Position numbers and translations under genes: made by a program
Origin: UBA1715 sp036752345
Lineage (GTDB): Bacteria > Bacteroidota > Bacteroidia > Bacteroidales > UBA1715
NCBI GenBank assembly: GCA_036752345.1
Contig: DAIOSV010000025.1
Coordinates: forward strand, 1-30,238
Length of the DNA stretch: 30,238 bases
Direction of reading: 5' to 3'
The notes under the pieces: generated by a model
Seen by the model: only the letters and a program-made list of their open reading frames with translations
The model's database searches: none
Told to the model about the DNA's origin: nothing
Shown here: one piece after another, positions 16,659-24,860 of the stretch
Layout of the letters: each line of letters starts with the position of its first letter
Numbering within the stretch: position 1 is the first letter of the stretch

Positions 16659-17831
16659 CTAGTTTTGACGGAACAATTGTATATGTCCTGTCGTGTTATG
16701 ACGATTGTCTTTACTTCCTGAATGTACAACGTAGTAATATGTTCCCGAAGGGCAATCGTATCCTGAATTGTCAGCTCCCGTCCAAGAAATGTTTTTGGCT
16801 TTTTGTTTGTATACTAAGCTGCCGTTGTTGTTATATATCCAAATTGTAAAGACGTCCACACCATTCGTATTAAAATAAAAAACGTCATTTTCGTCGTTTC
16901 CACCTGGCGTGAACACGTTTGGAATAGAACTTTCGCGGTCATCTATATCGCTTTTTGTTCTTGTGCTATCAGTGAAAAAATAGTCGGTAACTTTGATGTT
17001 CACAGATTGGCTCGCAACACACGATTGTAGTTCGCCATCAATGATGTTGTATGCATCAATTTTGGTACTATCAAGTGCAATTTTGAGTGAAACAGTATAG
17101 CCCGGATTATAGTTTTCTTTAGGAAACGTAAAGCGATATTCGCTAGAATCCAATTCTAGTTCTTTAACGAGGGTCGTATTATCGTAAATGCTCCAATAGT
17201 ATTTCCATACTTTAGAGTCGTGTGGTTTAAATGTTTCTTGATTTACTGATAGAATGTAAACAAAAGATTCCAATCCTGCTTTGTTTTCGTCAGAACTTGG
17301 GTCGTCAATCTCGTACGTGAAATTTGCTCCATTTACAAACGGGCTGTACACTTCAATGCAATTTGTTAAACGAGTTTTTGCAAATTTATTTTGAGCAACC
17401 GTAGTTGTAACATTTCTGTCAGCATTGTCTATCGTTTTGTACGAAATGTTGATTGTAACATCGGTACTCGTTTCCGAAACGTATTTTACGGCTTTAATAG
17501 TTGTTCCGGTTTTAATGCTGTCGGCAAGGTTTATTGGGTCAATAACCAAAAGGCTTACCGTGTACAAACCGTCAGTCTTGTATTCGTGTCTGCCGTAATC
17601 AGCAAGGTCATAGGTAACGTTCATTGAGTCGGCCGAACTATCACCGTAATTCCACACATACCAGTATGAACCAACGGATGAGTTGTTTTTGAACGTAGCC
17701 GTTGTGTTTCTCGAAGCGTCACCGGTGTAGCACATGTATTTTGACTCACGTAGTTTAAACGATGCAGTCAACTGTGCAGAAACCTGAAAAGCGGTCGATA
17801 ACAAAAATATGATTGCGATTAATTTTTTCAT
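16659..17831 (-). CDS. PKD-domain secreted protein with T9SS type B (CHU_C) sorting domain
   Basis: This 390-residue protein has a signal peptide (MKKLIAIIFLLSTAFQVSAQ, cleavage after residue 20). A PKD-like domain (about 42-110) has the YVWNYGD core and a GLYTVSLLV strand, and a central region has no family I recognise. The C-terminal block (303-388) opens with IPNVFTPGGNDENDVF and ends with a GTYYYVVH strand and a short terminal strand. That block is the gliding-motility-associated/CHU_C domain, the type B signal for export by the type IX secretion system. The protein should therefore reach the cell surface or medium. It has its own strong promoter, inserted between the BatA-like gene and itself, and is followed after 6 nt by the ligase-like gene. 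Its specific role is unknown. Confidence 0.88.
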   Translation of the reverse strand: MKKLIAIIFLLSTAFQVSAQLTASFKLRESKYMCYTGDASRNTTATFKNNSSVGSYWYVWNYGDSSADSMNVTYDLADYGRHEYKTDGLYTVSLLVIDPINLADSIKTGTTIKAVKYVSETSTDVTINISYKTIDNADRNVTTTVAQNKFAKTRLTNCIEVYSPFVNGANFTYEIDDPSSDENKAGLESFVYILSVNQETFKPHDSKVWKYYWSIYDNTTLVKELELDSSEYRFTFPKENYNPGYTVSLKIALDSTKIDAYNIIDGELQSCVASQSVNIKVTDYFFTDSTRTKSDIDDRESSIPNVFTPGGNDENDVFYFNTNGVDVFTIWIYNNNGSLVYKQKAKNISWTGADNSGYDCPSGTYYYVVHSGSKDNRHNTTGHIQLFRQN

Positions 17832-17848
17832 TTTTCAAAATTTATATA

Positions 17849-17879
17849 CAAAAATAATTTTTTGTTGTGGTTATACAAA
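17849..17879 (-). promoter_or_regulatory. Bacteroidetes-type promoter for the PKD/CHU_C gene
   Basis: On the minus strand TTTG (17879-17876) is followed after exactly 19 nt by TATTTTTG (17856-17849), a full match to the Bacteroidetes consensus. It lies immediately after the stop of the BatA-like gene (17882) and 18 bp before the ATG at 17831, so this gene can be expressed independently of the receptor operon. Confidence 0.78.
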
Positions 17880-17881
17880 TT

Positions 17882-19951
17882 TTATGGGGTAATTTTACTC
17901 GTTTTGTCTTTCAAAAAGAGTTTATCATACCATACAATTACAAATACTTCAAGCAAAATAAAAATAATAGCAGTAATCAGAGCTATGCGCCACAAAGGAA
18001 TTCCTTCGGTTTGCTCTTTGACTTTAGCGGTAATATTGTCGGTTGGTTCTATAATCTTGCTATGAGGAAAAATTGTACTGAGTTGTTCCGAAATATCGTC
18101 AAGTGTGTAAAAGTTGAGTTGTGATTCGCTTCGGTCGTAGTTATACGAAAGCCCTGCAATTGGCTTTCCTTTTTCCGTAATGGTGTAGTTTCCTGCTTCG
18201 GGAATTTGTTGCATCGGGTTGATGTTGATTTTTGACGACTGCAAATCAATCCGTAGTTGGGGAATGACATCGATATTTTTTTGACGATTTTCAATATGAA
18301 GCGCCTCGTCGTTGTTGAAGTTTGCTAAATATAGTTGGCTTTGTTGCCCCAATGTCGTTTGTAGTTCGTTGGAATTTGAAACAAACAGCAACATATTGTA
18401 AATGCCTACAAATAGAGGCGAAGTGACAAACGAACCTGCTTTGTCTGAAAATGGTGCACTAAACGTAAACAAGGTGTTTTTGCCCTTTGAAAGTTGCGTT
18501 ACAAACGGCTGTCCATCTTGCAAGGTTATGAGCGCATTGTTTTGGTGCGAAGAGAGCGGGTAATGCAAAAGGACATCAGGATAGTTGGTATTTTGTTGTT
18601 TTTTCTCAAAAACGAATTTAAAAATGCTGTTGTTCTGGTCAATGTCAGCAATTTTGGTGGCGGCAGAGTCTTTTGCCGAAATTTGTTGTCTCCCAAAATT
18701 CGCAAAAAATTGATTGTAAGAATCAATGTCAATAGTTTCTGCAGGAATGCAAAGTATTGATTTTCCGAAGTTTGCAAGTTTCGCAATGGCATCGGTCAAA
18801 CCGGTAGGAATTGTGTGCAATTGGTCAAGAATAATCACCGAATAGGCATTGAGGTTTGAATAATCAACCGCAGAAATAGCGCTGTTTTCAATGGTAAAAT
18901 TTTTCTTGCCTTTGCAAAGTGCGTTGATGTATTGATTGGGCATTTTTTCATAAACGTTGAGAATATTTATCTGATTGTCAATGAAATACGAGAAGTAGTA
19001 GGTATTGTCATATAAAATTGGATAGTCCTCAATAGCCAACCTACATGAAATAATCCCGGTCTCTTTTGTACTGTATTCTATTGGAACAGAGACCGTTGCG
19101 TGTGGTTTTATTGTTGCTGGAGCAATTGCTTTGAGTGAATCCTTTATGTAGAGTTTTACAGGCAAATTAGCTACCGCATCTTCGGAATTGTTTGAAATTC
19201 GCACATAAATTTTTTCGGTTTGTCCGTTAACGTGATGATGGTTTTCAAAATAGCAACTATCAATTGAGATATTGTTAACCGTTTGGTTTTCAATATAATG
19301 CACAAACACTTGCGAAGTCGAATCAGGAGTTACGGCGTTGAGGTCAAATGAATTTTTCTGCAAATCTGTGATAATGTGGCTTGCGCATGACATTTCATTT
19401 TTCATTGCGCAAGTTGAAATTCGCGTACAAACATTGGAGAACATCATTTTTGTGGGGCAAAGCGTGATTTCTGTTATTGCATTTTTGACTTCATCGCGTG
19501 TTTTGGGATAGAGTTCAGTTGGGCTTATAGCGTTGGTAAATAGGAAAAACTTGGTTTCAGCAGAATATGCATCGGCAATTTGTTGAGCTTTGGCTTTTTC
19601 TATTTCCAAAACGGTACCATTGCTTGTTTCAGATTGTGTGCTGAAAGAGTTATCTATGTATATTGCAACGGCTTGTTTTCCTTTCTGTTGCGTTTTGTTG
19701 TTCAGCGGAATGTATGGTTGTGCAAAGGCAAAGGTCAAAAAGGTAATGAGGCCTATGCGTGAGGCCAAAATCAAAATCTCCTTCAATTTCGATTTTGTGC
19801 TATTTTGCTCAACTTGTATTGCTTTGATAAACTGCAAGTTGTGAAAATACACTTTCTTGTATTTCCGAAACGAAAACAAGTGTATAATGATTGGAATTGC
19901 AATAGCAAATAGGAAAAATAAAAATTCCGGATGTTTGAAGGCTATACTCAT
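17882..19951 (-). CDS. BatA-like protein with N-terminal double-transmembrane domain
   Basis: This 689-residue protein opens with the BatA/double-transmembrane domain: the segment FLFFLFAIAIPIIIHLFSFR, the conserved FHNLQFIKAIQ stretch, and a second membrane segment near 58-77. A von Willebrand A-like domain follows; AIYIDNSFSTQSE contains an intact DxSxS metal-site motif (D100, S102, S104). The long periplasmic region (about 200-640) has Ig-like and amidotransferase-like alternations that I cannot assign. A final membrane segment (657-676) precedes a short cytoplasmic tail. Bat proteins are envelope proteins linked to aerotolerance in Bacteroides, but function in this subtype is unclear. Its ATG overlaps the TonB-receptor stop (ATGA), so the two are translationally coupled. 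Confidence 0.87.
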   Translation of the reverse strand: MSIAFKHPEFLFFLFAIAIPIIIHLFSFRKYKKVYFHNLQFIKAIQVEQNSTKSKLKEILILASRIGLITFLTFAFAQPYIPLNNKTQQKGKQAVAIYIDNSFSTQSETSNGTVLEIEKAKAQQIADAYSAETKFFLFTNAISPTELYPKTRDEVKNAITEITLCPTKMMFSNVCTRISTCAMKNEMSCASHIITDLQKNSFDLNAVTPDSTSQVFVHYIENQTVNNISIDSCYFENHHHVNGQTEKIYVRISNNSEDAVANLPVKLYIKDSLKAIAPATIKPHATVSVPIEYSTKETGIISCRLAIEDYPILYDNTYYFSYFIDNQINILNVYEKMPNQYINALCKGKKNFTIENSAISAVDYSNLNAYSVIILDQLHTIPTGLTDAIAKLANFGKSILCIPAETIDIDSYNQFFANFGRQQISAKDSAATKIADIDQNNSIFKFVFEKKQQNTNYPDVLLHYPLSSHQNNALITLQDGQPFVTQLSKGKNTLFTFSAPFSDKAGSFVTSPLFVGIYNMLLFVSNSNELQTTLGQQSQLYLANFNNDEALHIENRQKNIDVIPQLRIDLQSSKININPMQQIPEAGNYTITEKGKPIAGLSYNYDRSESQLNFYTLDDISEQLSTIFPHSKIIEPTDNITAKVKEQTEGIPLWRIALITAIIFILLEVFVIVWYDKLFLKDKTSKITP

Positions 19952-22350
19952 AGTTTTATTGATAGTTTAAGGTTTAACCTTCTTGATGTCAGATAGTTAG
20001 GAACAGCATAGTATTTGCTCGAAACATCTTCAATCCAGAAATATGAAATTTTGTTTGCATTGTCAAAGAGGTTGAAAATTTCAAGTCCAAGCGTCATGTT
20101 TTTGATGTTCTTGATTGGCCGTTTTGCTTGAATTTTTGGGTCAACAATAACAACCAGAAAACCAATATCAAGACGTGTGTACGACGAAATAGAGTAGTCG
20201 TCAAATTCTTCATACGTCGCATTTGGAGTGGCAGTTGGAATTTTTGTGCCTGCCATAAATGTAAGATTCATCTTCAATCGTTCGCTCCCCGGCAAAAAGT
20301 CTTGGAAGAACATGCTATAGTTCACAAGTTGGTCGTTTGCTCGACGAATGGTTCCACTTGTACCATTGGCTAAATGTTCACGTGCTTGCATAATAGAGAG
20401 ACTTATCCACGATTCCACACCCGGAACGAATTCTCCGTTCAGTTTTGTATCAATGCCCGAAACGTATCCGTTTGCGCTATATTGCGGATAGTAAACCGTA
20501 GAAACATTGTCAATCGTGTAAGGAATTACATTATGCAAAAGTTTCGTGTAAATCTCTGAATTCAAGACAAATGGCCGTCCCCAAATCTTCAGATCTTGTG
20601 AATAGCCTAACACAAAATGAATAGATTTTTGTGGAGCAACATTTTTGTAAAATATTCCGTTCTTGTCTATAAGTTCTTTAAAATCAGCGGGTTGATAATA
20701 GACTCCCGAAGCGAAAGAAATTTGAGCACCTTTTTCTGCATTTGGTTTCACAAGCAGGCGCATTCGCGGATTCATCAATATTTCGCCCGAATAGGTATCA
20801 TACGTGCCACGAACGCCTATGTTAAGTTTCAACGTCGTTTGTGCGTTGTTGTTACAATAAAAACGTTTGGTAATTCCGGCATATCCCGCGCTAATTGTTT
20901 GCGTGTGCGAAATAGTAGAGTTTGCGTTTTTTTTCAGAATAATTGCCGTATCGCAATAGGGAAGCGCATAGTTGGCAGAATCAATATAGGTCCATTCGTT
21001 GTACGTGGCATCGTAGGCTGATGAGCTCACCGATGCGCCCCAGGTTACCGCAAAGCCGTTAAACAAATGCTTTCCGTCGTGCATAATGGTGACGTTGTTG
21101 TTTCGCAGTTTGTTGCGTCCATGTTCCAAAAAACTTCCAACAGCCAATATGGCGGACGAATCTTCAACGAGCGATTCACCATTGCTATAGCTTTCGCTCA
21201 AGCGATATTGACTCAATACATCAAAATTTTCATCTTCACTCGCATTGTAGTAGAGTGCTTTAAAATCAAGAGAGGTGCGGTCATCAGGTTTATATTGGAG
21301 CGCAAGCGAATTTCCCAAATTCCGATACATATATTTTTCTTCTCCCTCAAAGTAGATAGTCATGCGGTACGATTTCACTTGACTGCCAAAGTCGGTAATG
21401 CGTTTTTCGGGTAAGAACGAATAGGTATTGTTTGCTCCGTAAATCCAATACGAAAGTGTGAGTTTGGGTGAAATTTTGTATTTCATTAAACTTTGCACAT
21501 CGTAGAAAATTGGTTTGTATTCGCCAGTTTCGTCAAGCGTTTTCAGAATGAGCGATGTGTTTTTGTATCGAACTCCGGTTATAATGCTGAATTTCTTTGA
21601 CTTATCGGTACCTTGTACTGTCACGTTTGCGTCCATAAGGCTGGCATCGGCTTCGAGTTGAAACTGCTCTACATCTTTGTAGGTAACATTGAGCACGCTC
21701 GACATTTTGTCGCCATAGCAAATATCAAATCCACCGCTTGAAAACTCCACATTATCAACCATATATGGATTTATGATACTCAGCCCTTCTTGTTTGTCAG
21801 AGCGAGCCATGGAAGGTTTAAATGCAGGAATGCCGTTTACGTACACTAAATTTTCGTCGTAGCTTCCGCCACGCACCGAATATTGAGAACTCAATTCCGA
21901 CTTGGTGCTCACGCCGGCAAAGGTTTTAAGTCCGCCTTCAATGCCTGAAAGACTGATGCCCGAAAGTGCAGCGGTATTGTCTGCCGAAAGATGTGAGACG
22001 TTTTCTTCGGCTTCGCGATTATAGTTGATTTTTACTTTTGGAATATCCACGCTATTTATCTGAAGTACAGGCGAGTATGTGAATTTTGCTTCGGTAAGGG
22101 TAAAATCTTTAGATTGCTCAATGTAGCCAAGTTTGCTAAAGTAAACGGTAATTTTCTGATTGCGAGGAATTTGTATTTGGTATGAACCATTTTCGTTGCT
22201 TAAAACAGAATTGTTTTTGTAGGAAACGGTAGCAAACGAAACAGCAAGTCCTTGATTGTCAATAATCTTTCCTTGCAGCATACTCATTTCTTGCGCACAA
22301 AGAGTTTGCGCAATACACACAAAAAGTATAAGTATGAATTGTTTCATCAT
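19948..22350 (-). CDS. TonB-dependent receptor with CarboxypepD_reg-like domain
   Basis: This roughly 800-residue outer-membrane protein starts with a signal peptide (MMKQFILILFVCIAQTLCAQ). A carboxypeptidase-regulatory-like beta sandwich follows (about 24-105: GKIIDNQGLAVSFATVSYK). The plug domain comes next (about 115-240), with YSVRGGSYDENLVYVNGIP and VEFSSGGFDICYGDKMSSVL. The remainder is a 22-strand barrel region rich in alternating aromatic strands. The last residues (SRRLNLKLSIKL) fit an outer-membrane barrel end. The ligand is unknown, and no SusD partner lies nearby, so it is not a standard polysaccharide-utilisation pair. The frame is open 18 codons further upstream, but the ATG at 22350 (or 22347) gives a normal signal peptide and is preferred. 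It is coupled to the BatA-like gene by a 4-nt overlap. Confidence 0.92.
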   Translation of the reverse strand: MMKQFILILFVCIAQTLCAQEMSMLQGKIIDNQGLAVSFATVSYKNNSVLSNENGSYQIQIPRNQKITVYFSKLGYIEQSKDFTLTEAKFTYSPVLQINSVDIPKVKINYNREAEENVSHLSADNTAALSGISLSGIEGGLKTFAGVSTKSELSSQYSVRGGSYDENLVYVNGIPAFKPSMARSDKQEGLSIINPYMVDNVEFSSGGFDICYGDKMSSVLNVTYKDVEQFQLEADASLMDANVTVQGTDKSKKFSIITGVRYKNTSLILKTLDETGEYKPIFYDVQSLMKYKISPKLTLSYWIYGANNTYSFLPEKRITDFGSQVKSYRMTIYFEGEEKYMYRNLGNSLALQYKPDDRTSLDFKALYYNASEDENFDVLSQYRLSESYSNGESLVEDSSAILAVGSFLEHGRNKLRNNNVTIMHDGKHLFNGFAVTWGASVSSSAYDATYNEWTYIDSANYALPYCDTAIILKKNANSTISHTQTISAGYAGITKRFYCNNNAQTTLKLNIGVRGTYDTYSGEILMNPRMRLLVKPNAEKGAQISFASGVYYQPADFKELIDKNGIFYKNVAPQKSIHFVLGYSQDLKIWGRPFVLNSEIYTKLLHNVIPYTIDNVSTVYYPQYSANGYVSGIDTKLNGEFVPGVESWISLSIMQAREHLANGTSGTIRRANDQLVNYSMFFQDFLPGSERLKMNLTFMAGTKIPTATPNATYEEFDDYSISSYTRLDIGFLVVIVDPKIQAKRPIKNIKNMTLGLEIFNLFDNANKISYFWIEDVSSKYYAVPNYLTSRRLNLKLSIKL

Positions 22351-22514
22351 GCAAAAATATGCAAAAGCATTTTGTAAAACGATGAAAGCTAAAATTAATT
22401 GCAAGAATGGTTACTTTTGGTCATCAGCGATTTACCATTATATACTAATCGTAAATGTTAATACAAATGCGCATTGCTAATGAAAAAATAGTATTTTTAC
22501 AAAAAAATCAGAAT

Positions 22515-23036
22515 ATGAAAAAGAGTTTGATTTTGTTGGCAGTCGCAGTTTTTGCGTTCGCATCGTGTGGCAAAAAAAATCCTATCGTTTTTTCAAAAAA
22601 ATCAGAGACGAGTGATATACAATTAACACTCGACACAAACGGCACGTTTGACTATGTAGCTCACAGTACTCAAGGAGCCGCGTTTAACGAAAAAGGAACC
22701 TACACTATTGAAGATTCTTTATTGATTTTGCGTTTCCAGTTTCAGAGTTACGATCATAACTGTTATGAAATACCATTGCGAAACGATACTTCGCTCATTA
22801 TGAATTATAAAGGCAAAACGGTGTTGTTTCCAACAGTAAAAGAAATCCCGGAATTTGATATTTCAATTGGAACCAATGATTCTCTCATGAAGATTATATT
22901 GGGTGAATACCAAAGTAAAGATTTTGAAAAATATGTGGGTTCACGTTATTTTGAAAAAACAGCCGGTGATATGTCGTTGATTTTCAAGGGAAAATGGAAC
23001 GTTTCTCCGTTCTACGACAGCAAATTGCAGAAATAA
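22515..23036 (+). CDS. Small lipoprotein, family unknown
   Basis: This 173-residue protein begins MKKSLILLAVAVFAFASCGKK, a lipoprotein signal with the modified cysteine at position 18 (lipobox FASC). The mature part is short and strand-rich. It contains a pattern of LTLDTNGTFDYVAHS, GTYTIEDSLLILRF and a later GDMSLIFKGKWNV, resembling lipocalin-like beta barrels of Bacteroidetes that test a value against a text-like condition. I do not recognise a specific family. The lysines after the cysteine (CGKK, no Asp/Glu cluster) leave it unclear whether it is exported to the cell surface. The ATG at 22515 is chosen over an upstream in-frame ATG at 22455 because it starts the signal peptide. It is divergent from the TonB receptor and ends 6 nt from the convergent YciO gene. 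Confidence 0.8.
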   Translation: MKKSLILLAVAVFAFASCGKKNPIVFSKKSETSDIQLTLDTNGTFDYVAHSTQGAAFNEKGTYTIEDSLLILRFQFQSYDHNCYEIPLRNDTSLIMNYKGKTVLFPTVKEIPEFDISIGTNDSLMKIILGEYQSKDFEKYVGSRYFEKTAGDMSLIFKGKWNVSPFYDSKLQK

Positions 23037-23042
23037 ACAGAG

Positions 23043-23663
23043 TTACAATTCAAGTTGTCCTGCACCTTGGCGGACAATCACAATGTCATCGTTGGAGCAA
23101 TCTATAACCGTTGACGGAACGTTGTGTCCCATGCCGCCGTCTATTACTGCATCAACAAGTTTGTCATATTCTTCCTTAATAATTTCGGGGTCGGTGTGAT
23201 ATTCTACGATTGCATCTTTATTTTTTACCGATGTAGTGAGAATTGGGTTCCCAAGCATTTTTACAATCTGGCGACAAATATTATTGTCGGGAATTCTAAT
23301 ACCAACCGTTTTTTTCTTGCTTTTAAACAATTTTGGCACGTTTGAGTTTGCATTCAAAATGAATGTAAACGGTCCCGGCAAGTTGTGCTTCATCACCTTG
23401 AACACGTGATTGCTTGTGACGCGTGAGAATTCCGACAAGTTGCTCAAATCATAACAAATAAACGAAAAATTTGATTTTTCAAGTTTAACGCCTTTAATGC
23501 GAGCAACGCGTTCCACAGCTTTCTGGTTGGAGATGTCGCAGCCGAAACCATACACAGTGTCGGTGGGATAGATAATAACGCCACCATTGCGCAAAATTTC
23601 AACAATTTGTTTGATGAGTCGCTCGTCAGGATTTTCGTTATATAACTTGAAATACGTTGCCAT
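23043..23663 (-). CDS. Sua5/YciO/YrdC/YwlC-family protein, YciO-like
   Basis: This 206-residue protein has the YrdC fold. The substrate-pocket motif YPTDTVYGFGCD is at 32-43, NFSFICYDLSNLSEFS at 65-80, LPGPFTFIL near 94-102, KTVGIRIPD near 117-125, and GGMGHNVPSTVIDC close to the end. TsaC/Sua5 members make threonylcarbamoyl-AMP for the t6A modification of ANN-decoding tRNAs. The detailed pattern (N-terminal NPDERLIKQIVEIL, FSFICYDLS, ending soon after VRQGAGQ) is closer to E. coli YciO, which replaces TsaC poorly, so a t6A role is uncertain. It begins 18 nt beyond the 3' end of the SRP RNA gene with no independent promoter visible, so it may be expressed by read-through. It is convergent with the lipoprotein gene. 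Confidence 0.9.
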   Translation of the reverse strand: MATYFKLYNENPDERLIKQIVEILRNGGVIIYPTDTVYGFGCDISNQKAVERVARIKGVKLEKSNFSFICYDLSNLSEFSRVTSNHVFKVMKHNLPGPFTFILNANSNVPKLFKSKKKTVGIRIPDNNICRQIVKMLGNPILTTSVKNKDAIVEYHTDPEIIKEEYDKLVDAVIDGGMGHNVPSTVIDCSNDDIVIVRQGAGQLEL

Positions 23664-23680
23664 AGAGTTTCATAGAAAAA

Positions 23681-23781
23681 GGGTAAGCTCCTTGTATCGC
23701 ACCGCTACAACCGCCTACCCTTGCTTCCTTCCGGATCTGGGGGGGTTCAGCAGGAGCTGGTCGTACAAGACTTACCCCACT
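23681..23781 (-). ncRNA. ffs: Bacterial small SRP RNA (4.5S RNA)
   Basis: Read on the minus strand, the segment carries the invariant apical loop region of SRP RNA, with GATCCGGAAGGAAGCA at about 23733-23718 containing the GGAA tetraloop and the Ffh-binding internal loop. The ends pair: GGGGTAAG at 23778-23771 with CTTACCC at 23687-23681, and the next helix TCTTGTA pairs with TACAAGG. The total length of about 100 nt is the small bacterial form without an Alu domain. With Ffh and FtsY it targets nascent membrane proteins. A T-run follows the 3' end on the minus strand, acting as a weak terminator. A good promoter lies directly upstream. Confidence 0.93.
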
Positions 23782-23782
23782 G

Positions 23783-23812
23783 CAAAAGTACTATATTTTT
23801 CGGTTTTACAAA
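23783..23812 (-). promoter_or_regulatory. Promoter of the SRP RNA gene
   Basis: On the minus strand TTTG (23812-23809) is followed after 18 nt by TACTTTTG (23790-23783), a full match to TAnnTTTG. The predicted start falls on the GGGG at about 23778, which is exactly the 5' end expected from RNA pairing. Confidence 0.75.
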
Positions 23813-23888
23813 ATGTTTTTCTCTGAAACAATGAAACGGCAAAAAGCAATAAATCGTCACTAGAACTCATAATTCATAATTATTTTCT

Positions 23889-23896
23889 TACTTTTG
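23889..23896 (+). promoter_or_regulatory. Candidate -7 element of the glycosyltransferase-pfkA-murI operon
   Basis: TACTTTTG matches TAnnTTTG exactly, 19 bp before the ATG at 23916. No TTTG is found at the -33 distance, so only half of the promoter is supported. Confidence 0.45.
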
Positions 23897-23915
23897 TTTA
23901 CAAACAATTACGATA

Positions 23916-24854
23916 ATGCAAATTTCAATAGTCGTTTCTTTGTTAAACGAAGAAGAATCTCTACAAGAGCTCACAGAGTGGATTCATAAGGTTATGACTG
24001 CTCATAATTTTTCGTACGAAGTAATTTTCATTGATGATGGAAGTACCGACAATTCATGGAAGATAATAACTGAATTGTCACAAAAATACGAGCAGATTAA
24101 AGCAATAAAATTTCGTCGCAACTATGGCAAATCTGCCGGGTTGTACAAAGGATTTGAGAAAGCACAAGGCGACGTGGTTATCACCATGGATGCCGACTTG
24201 CAAGATTGTCCCGATGAAATTCCTGAACTATATCGCATGATTACCGAGGATGGGTACGACTTGGTTTCGGGTTGGAAGAAAAAACGCTACGATCCGGTGC
24301 TTACCAAAAATTTGCCAAGTAAATTGTACAACGCCACGGTGCGTATGATGTCGGGCATAAAGTTGCACGACTTCAACTGCGGACTCAAAGCATATAAACG
24401 CCAGGTAATCAAAAGTATAGAGGTGTATGGCGAAATGCACCGTTATATTCCGGTGCTTGCAAAATGGGCAGGCTATAAGAAAATAGGCGAAAAAGTAGTT
24501 GCGCATCAAGAACGCAAATATGGTGTATCAAAATTTGGCATAGAACGCTTCGTTCGCGGTCCGCTCGACTTGATGTCGGTCATGTTTATCTCAAGATTCG
24601 GGAAACGGCCTATGCACTTTTTTGGAGCTTTGGGTATGTTTTGTTTCTTGGTGGGTTTTGTGATATTGATTTACCTATCGTACATGAAACTCGTTATGTT
24701 ACAATATAATATGACGCAACGACCATTATTTTTCTTAGGTATAGTGTGCTTAATTTTGGGAGTGCAATTATTCCTTTCAGGTTTCATGGCAGAAATGATT
24801 TCTCGCTCGTCAGCTGCTCGCAATGAATATTTGTGTGATGAATGTATTAAATAG
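23916..24854 (+). CDS. Family 2 glycosyltransferase (DPM1/GtrB/ArnC-like)
   Basis: This 312-residue protein has an N-terminal GT-A domain with DDGSTD at 40-45 (nucleotide binding) and MDADLQDCPDE at 91-101, the DxD metal site of the polyprenyl-phosphate glycosyltransferase group. The block NCGLKAYKR near 175-183 and an RxxKYGVSKFG motif further on are also typical. Two C-terminal membrane segments (about 232-256 and 270-295) match GtrB/ArnC-like enzymes, which move a sugar from a nucleotide donor to undecaprenyl phosphate at the cytoplasmic face. The sugar is not predictable. It is the first gene of a tight operon: pfkA starts 6 nt after its stop. Its product could feed envelope glycans handled by the ligase-like protein at 15087, but that link is inference. 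Confidence 0.9.
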   Translation: MQISIVVSLLNEEESLQELTEWIHKVMTAHNFSYEVIFIDDGSTDNSWKIITELSQKYEQIKAIKFRRNYGKSAGLYKGFEKAQGDVVITMDADLQDCPDEIPELYRMITEDGYDLVSGWKKKRYDPVLTKNLPSKLYNATVRMMSGIKLHDFNCGLKAYKRQVIKSIEVYGEMHRYIPVLAKWAGYKKIGEKVVAHQERKYGVSKFGIERFVRGPLDLMSVMFISRFGKRPMHFFGALGMFCFLVGFVILIYLSYMKLVMLQYNMTQRPLFFLGIVCLILGVQLFLSGFMAEMISRSSAARNEYLCDECIK

Positions 24855-24860
24855 ATTTGT

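Noticed and set aside
22351..22404. 18-codon extension of the TonB receptor
   Set aside because: Starting there would put a second hydrophobic stretch before a normal signal peptide; the MMKQF start gives a standard one.
22455..22514. 20-codon extension of the lipoprotein
   Set aside because: It would bury the lipoprotein signal peptide; the ATG at 22515 places the cysteine at position 18.
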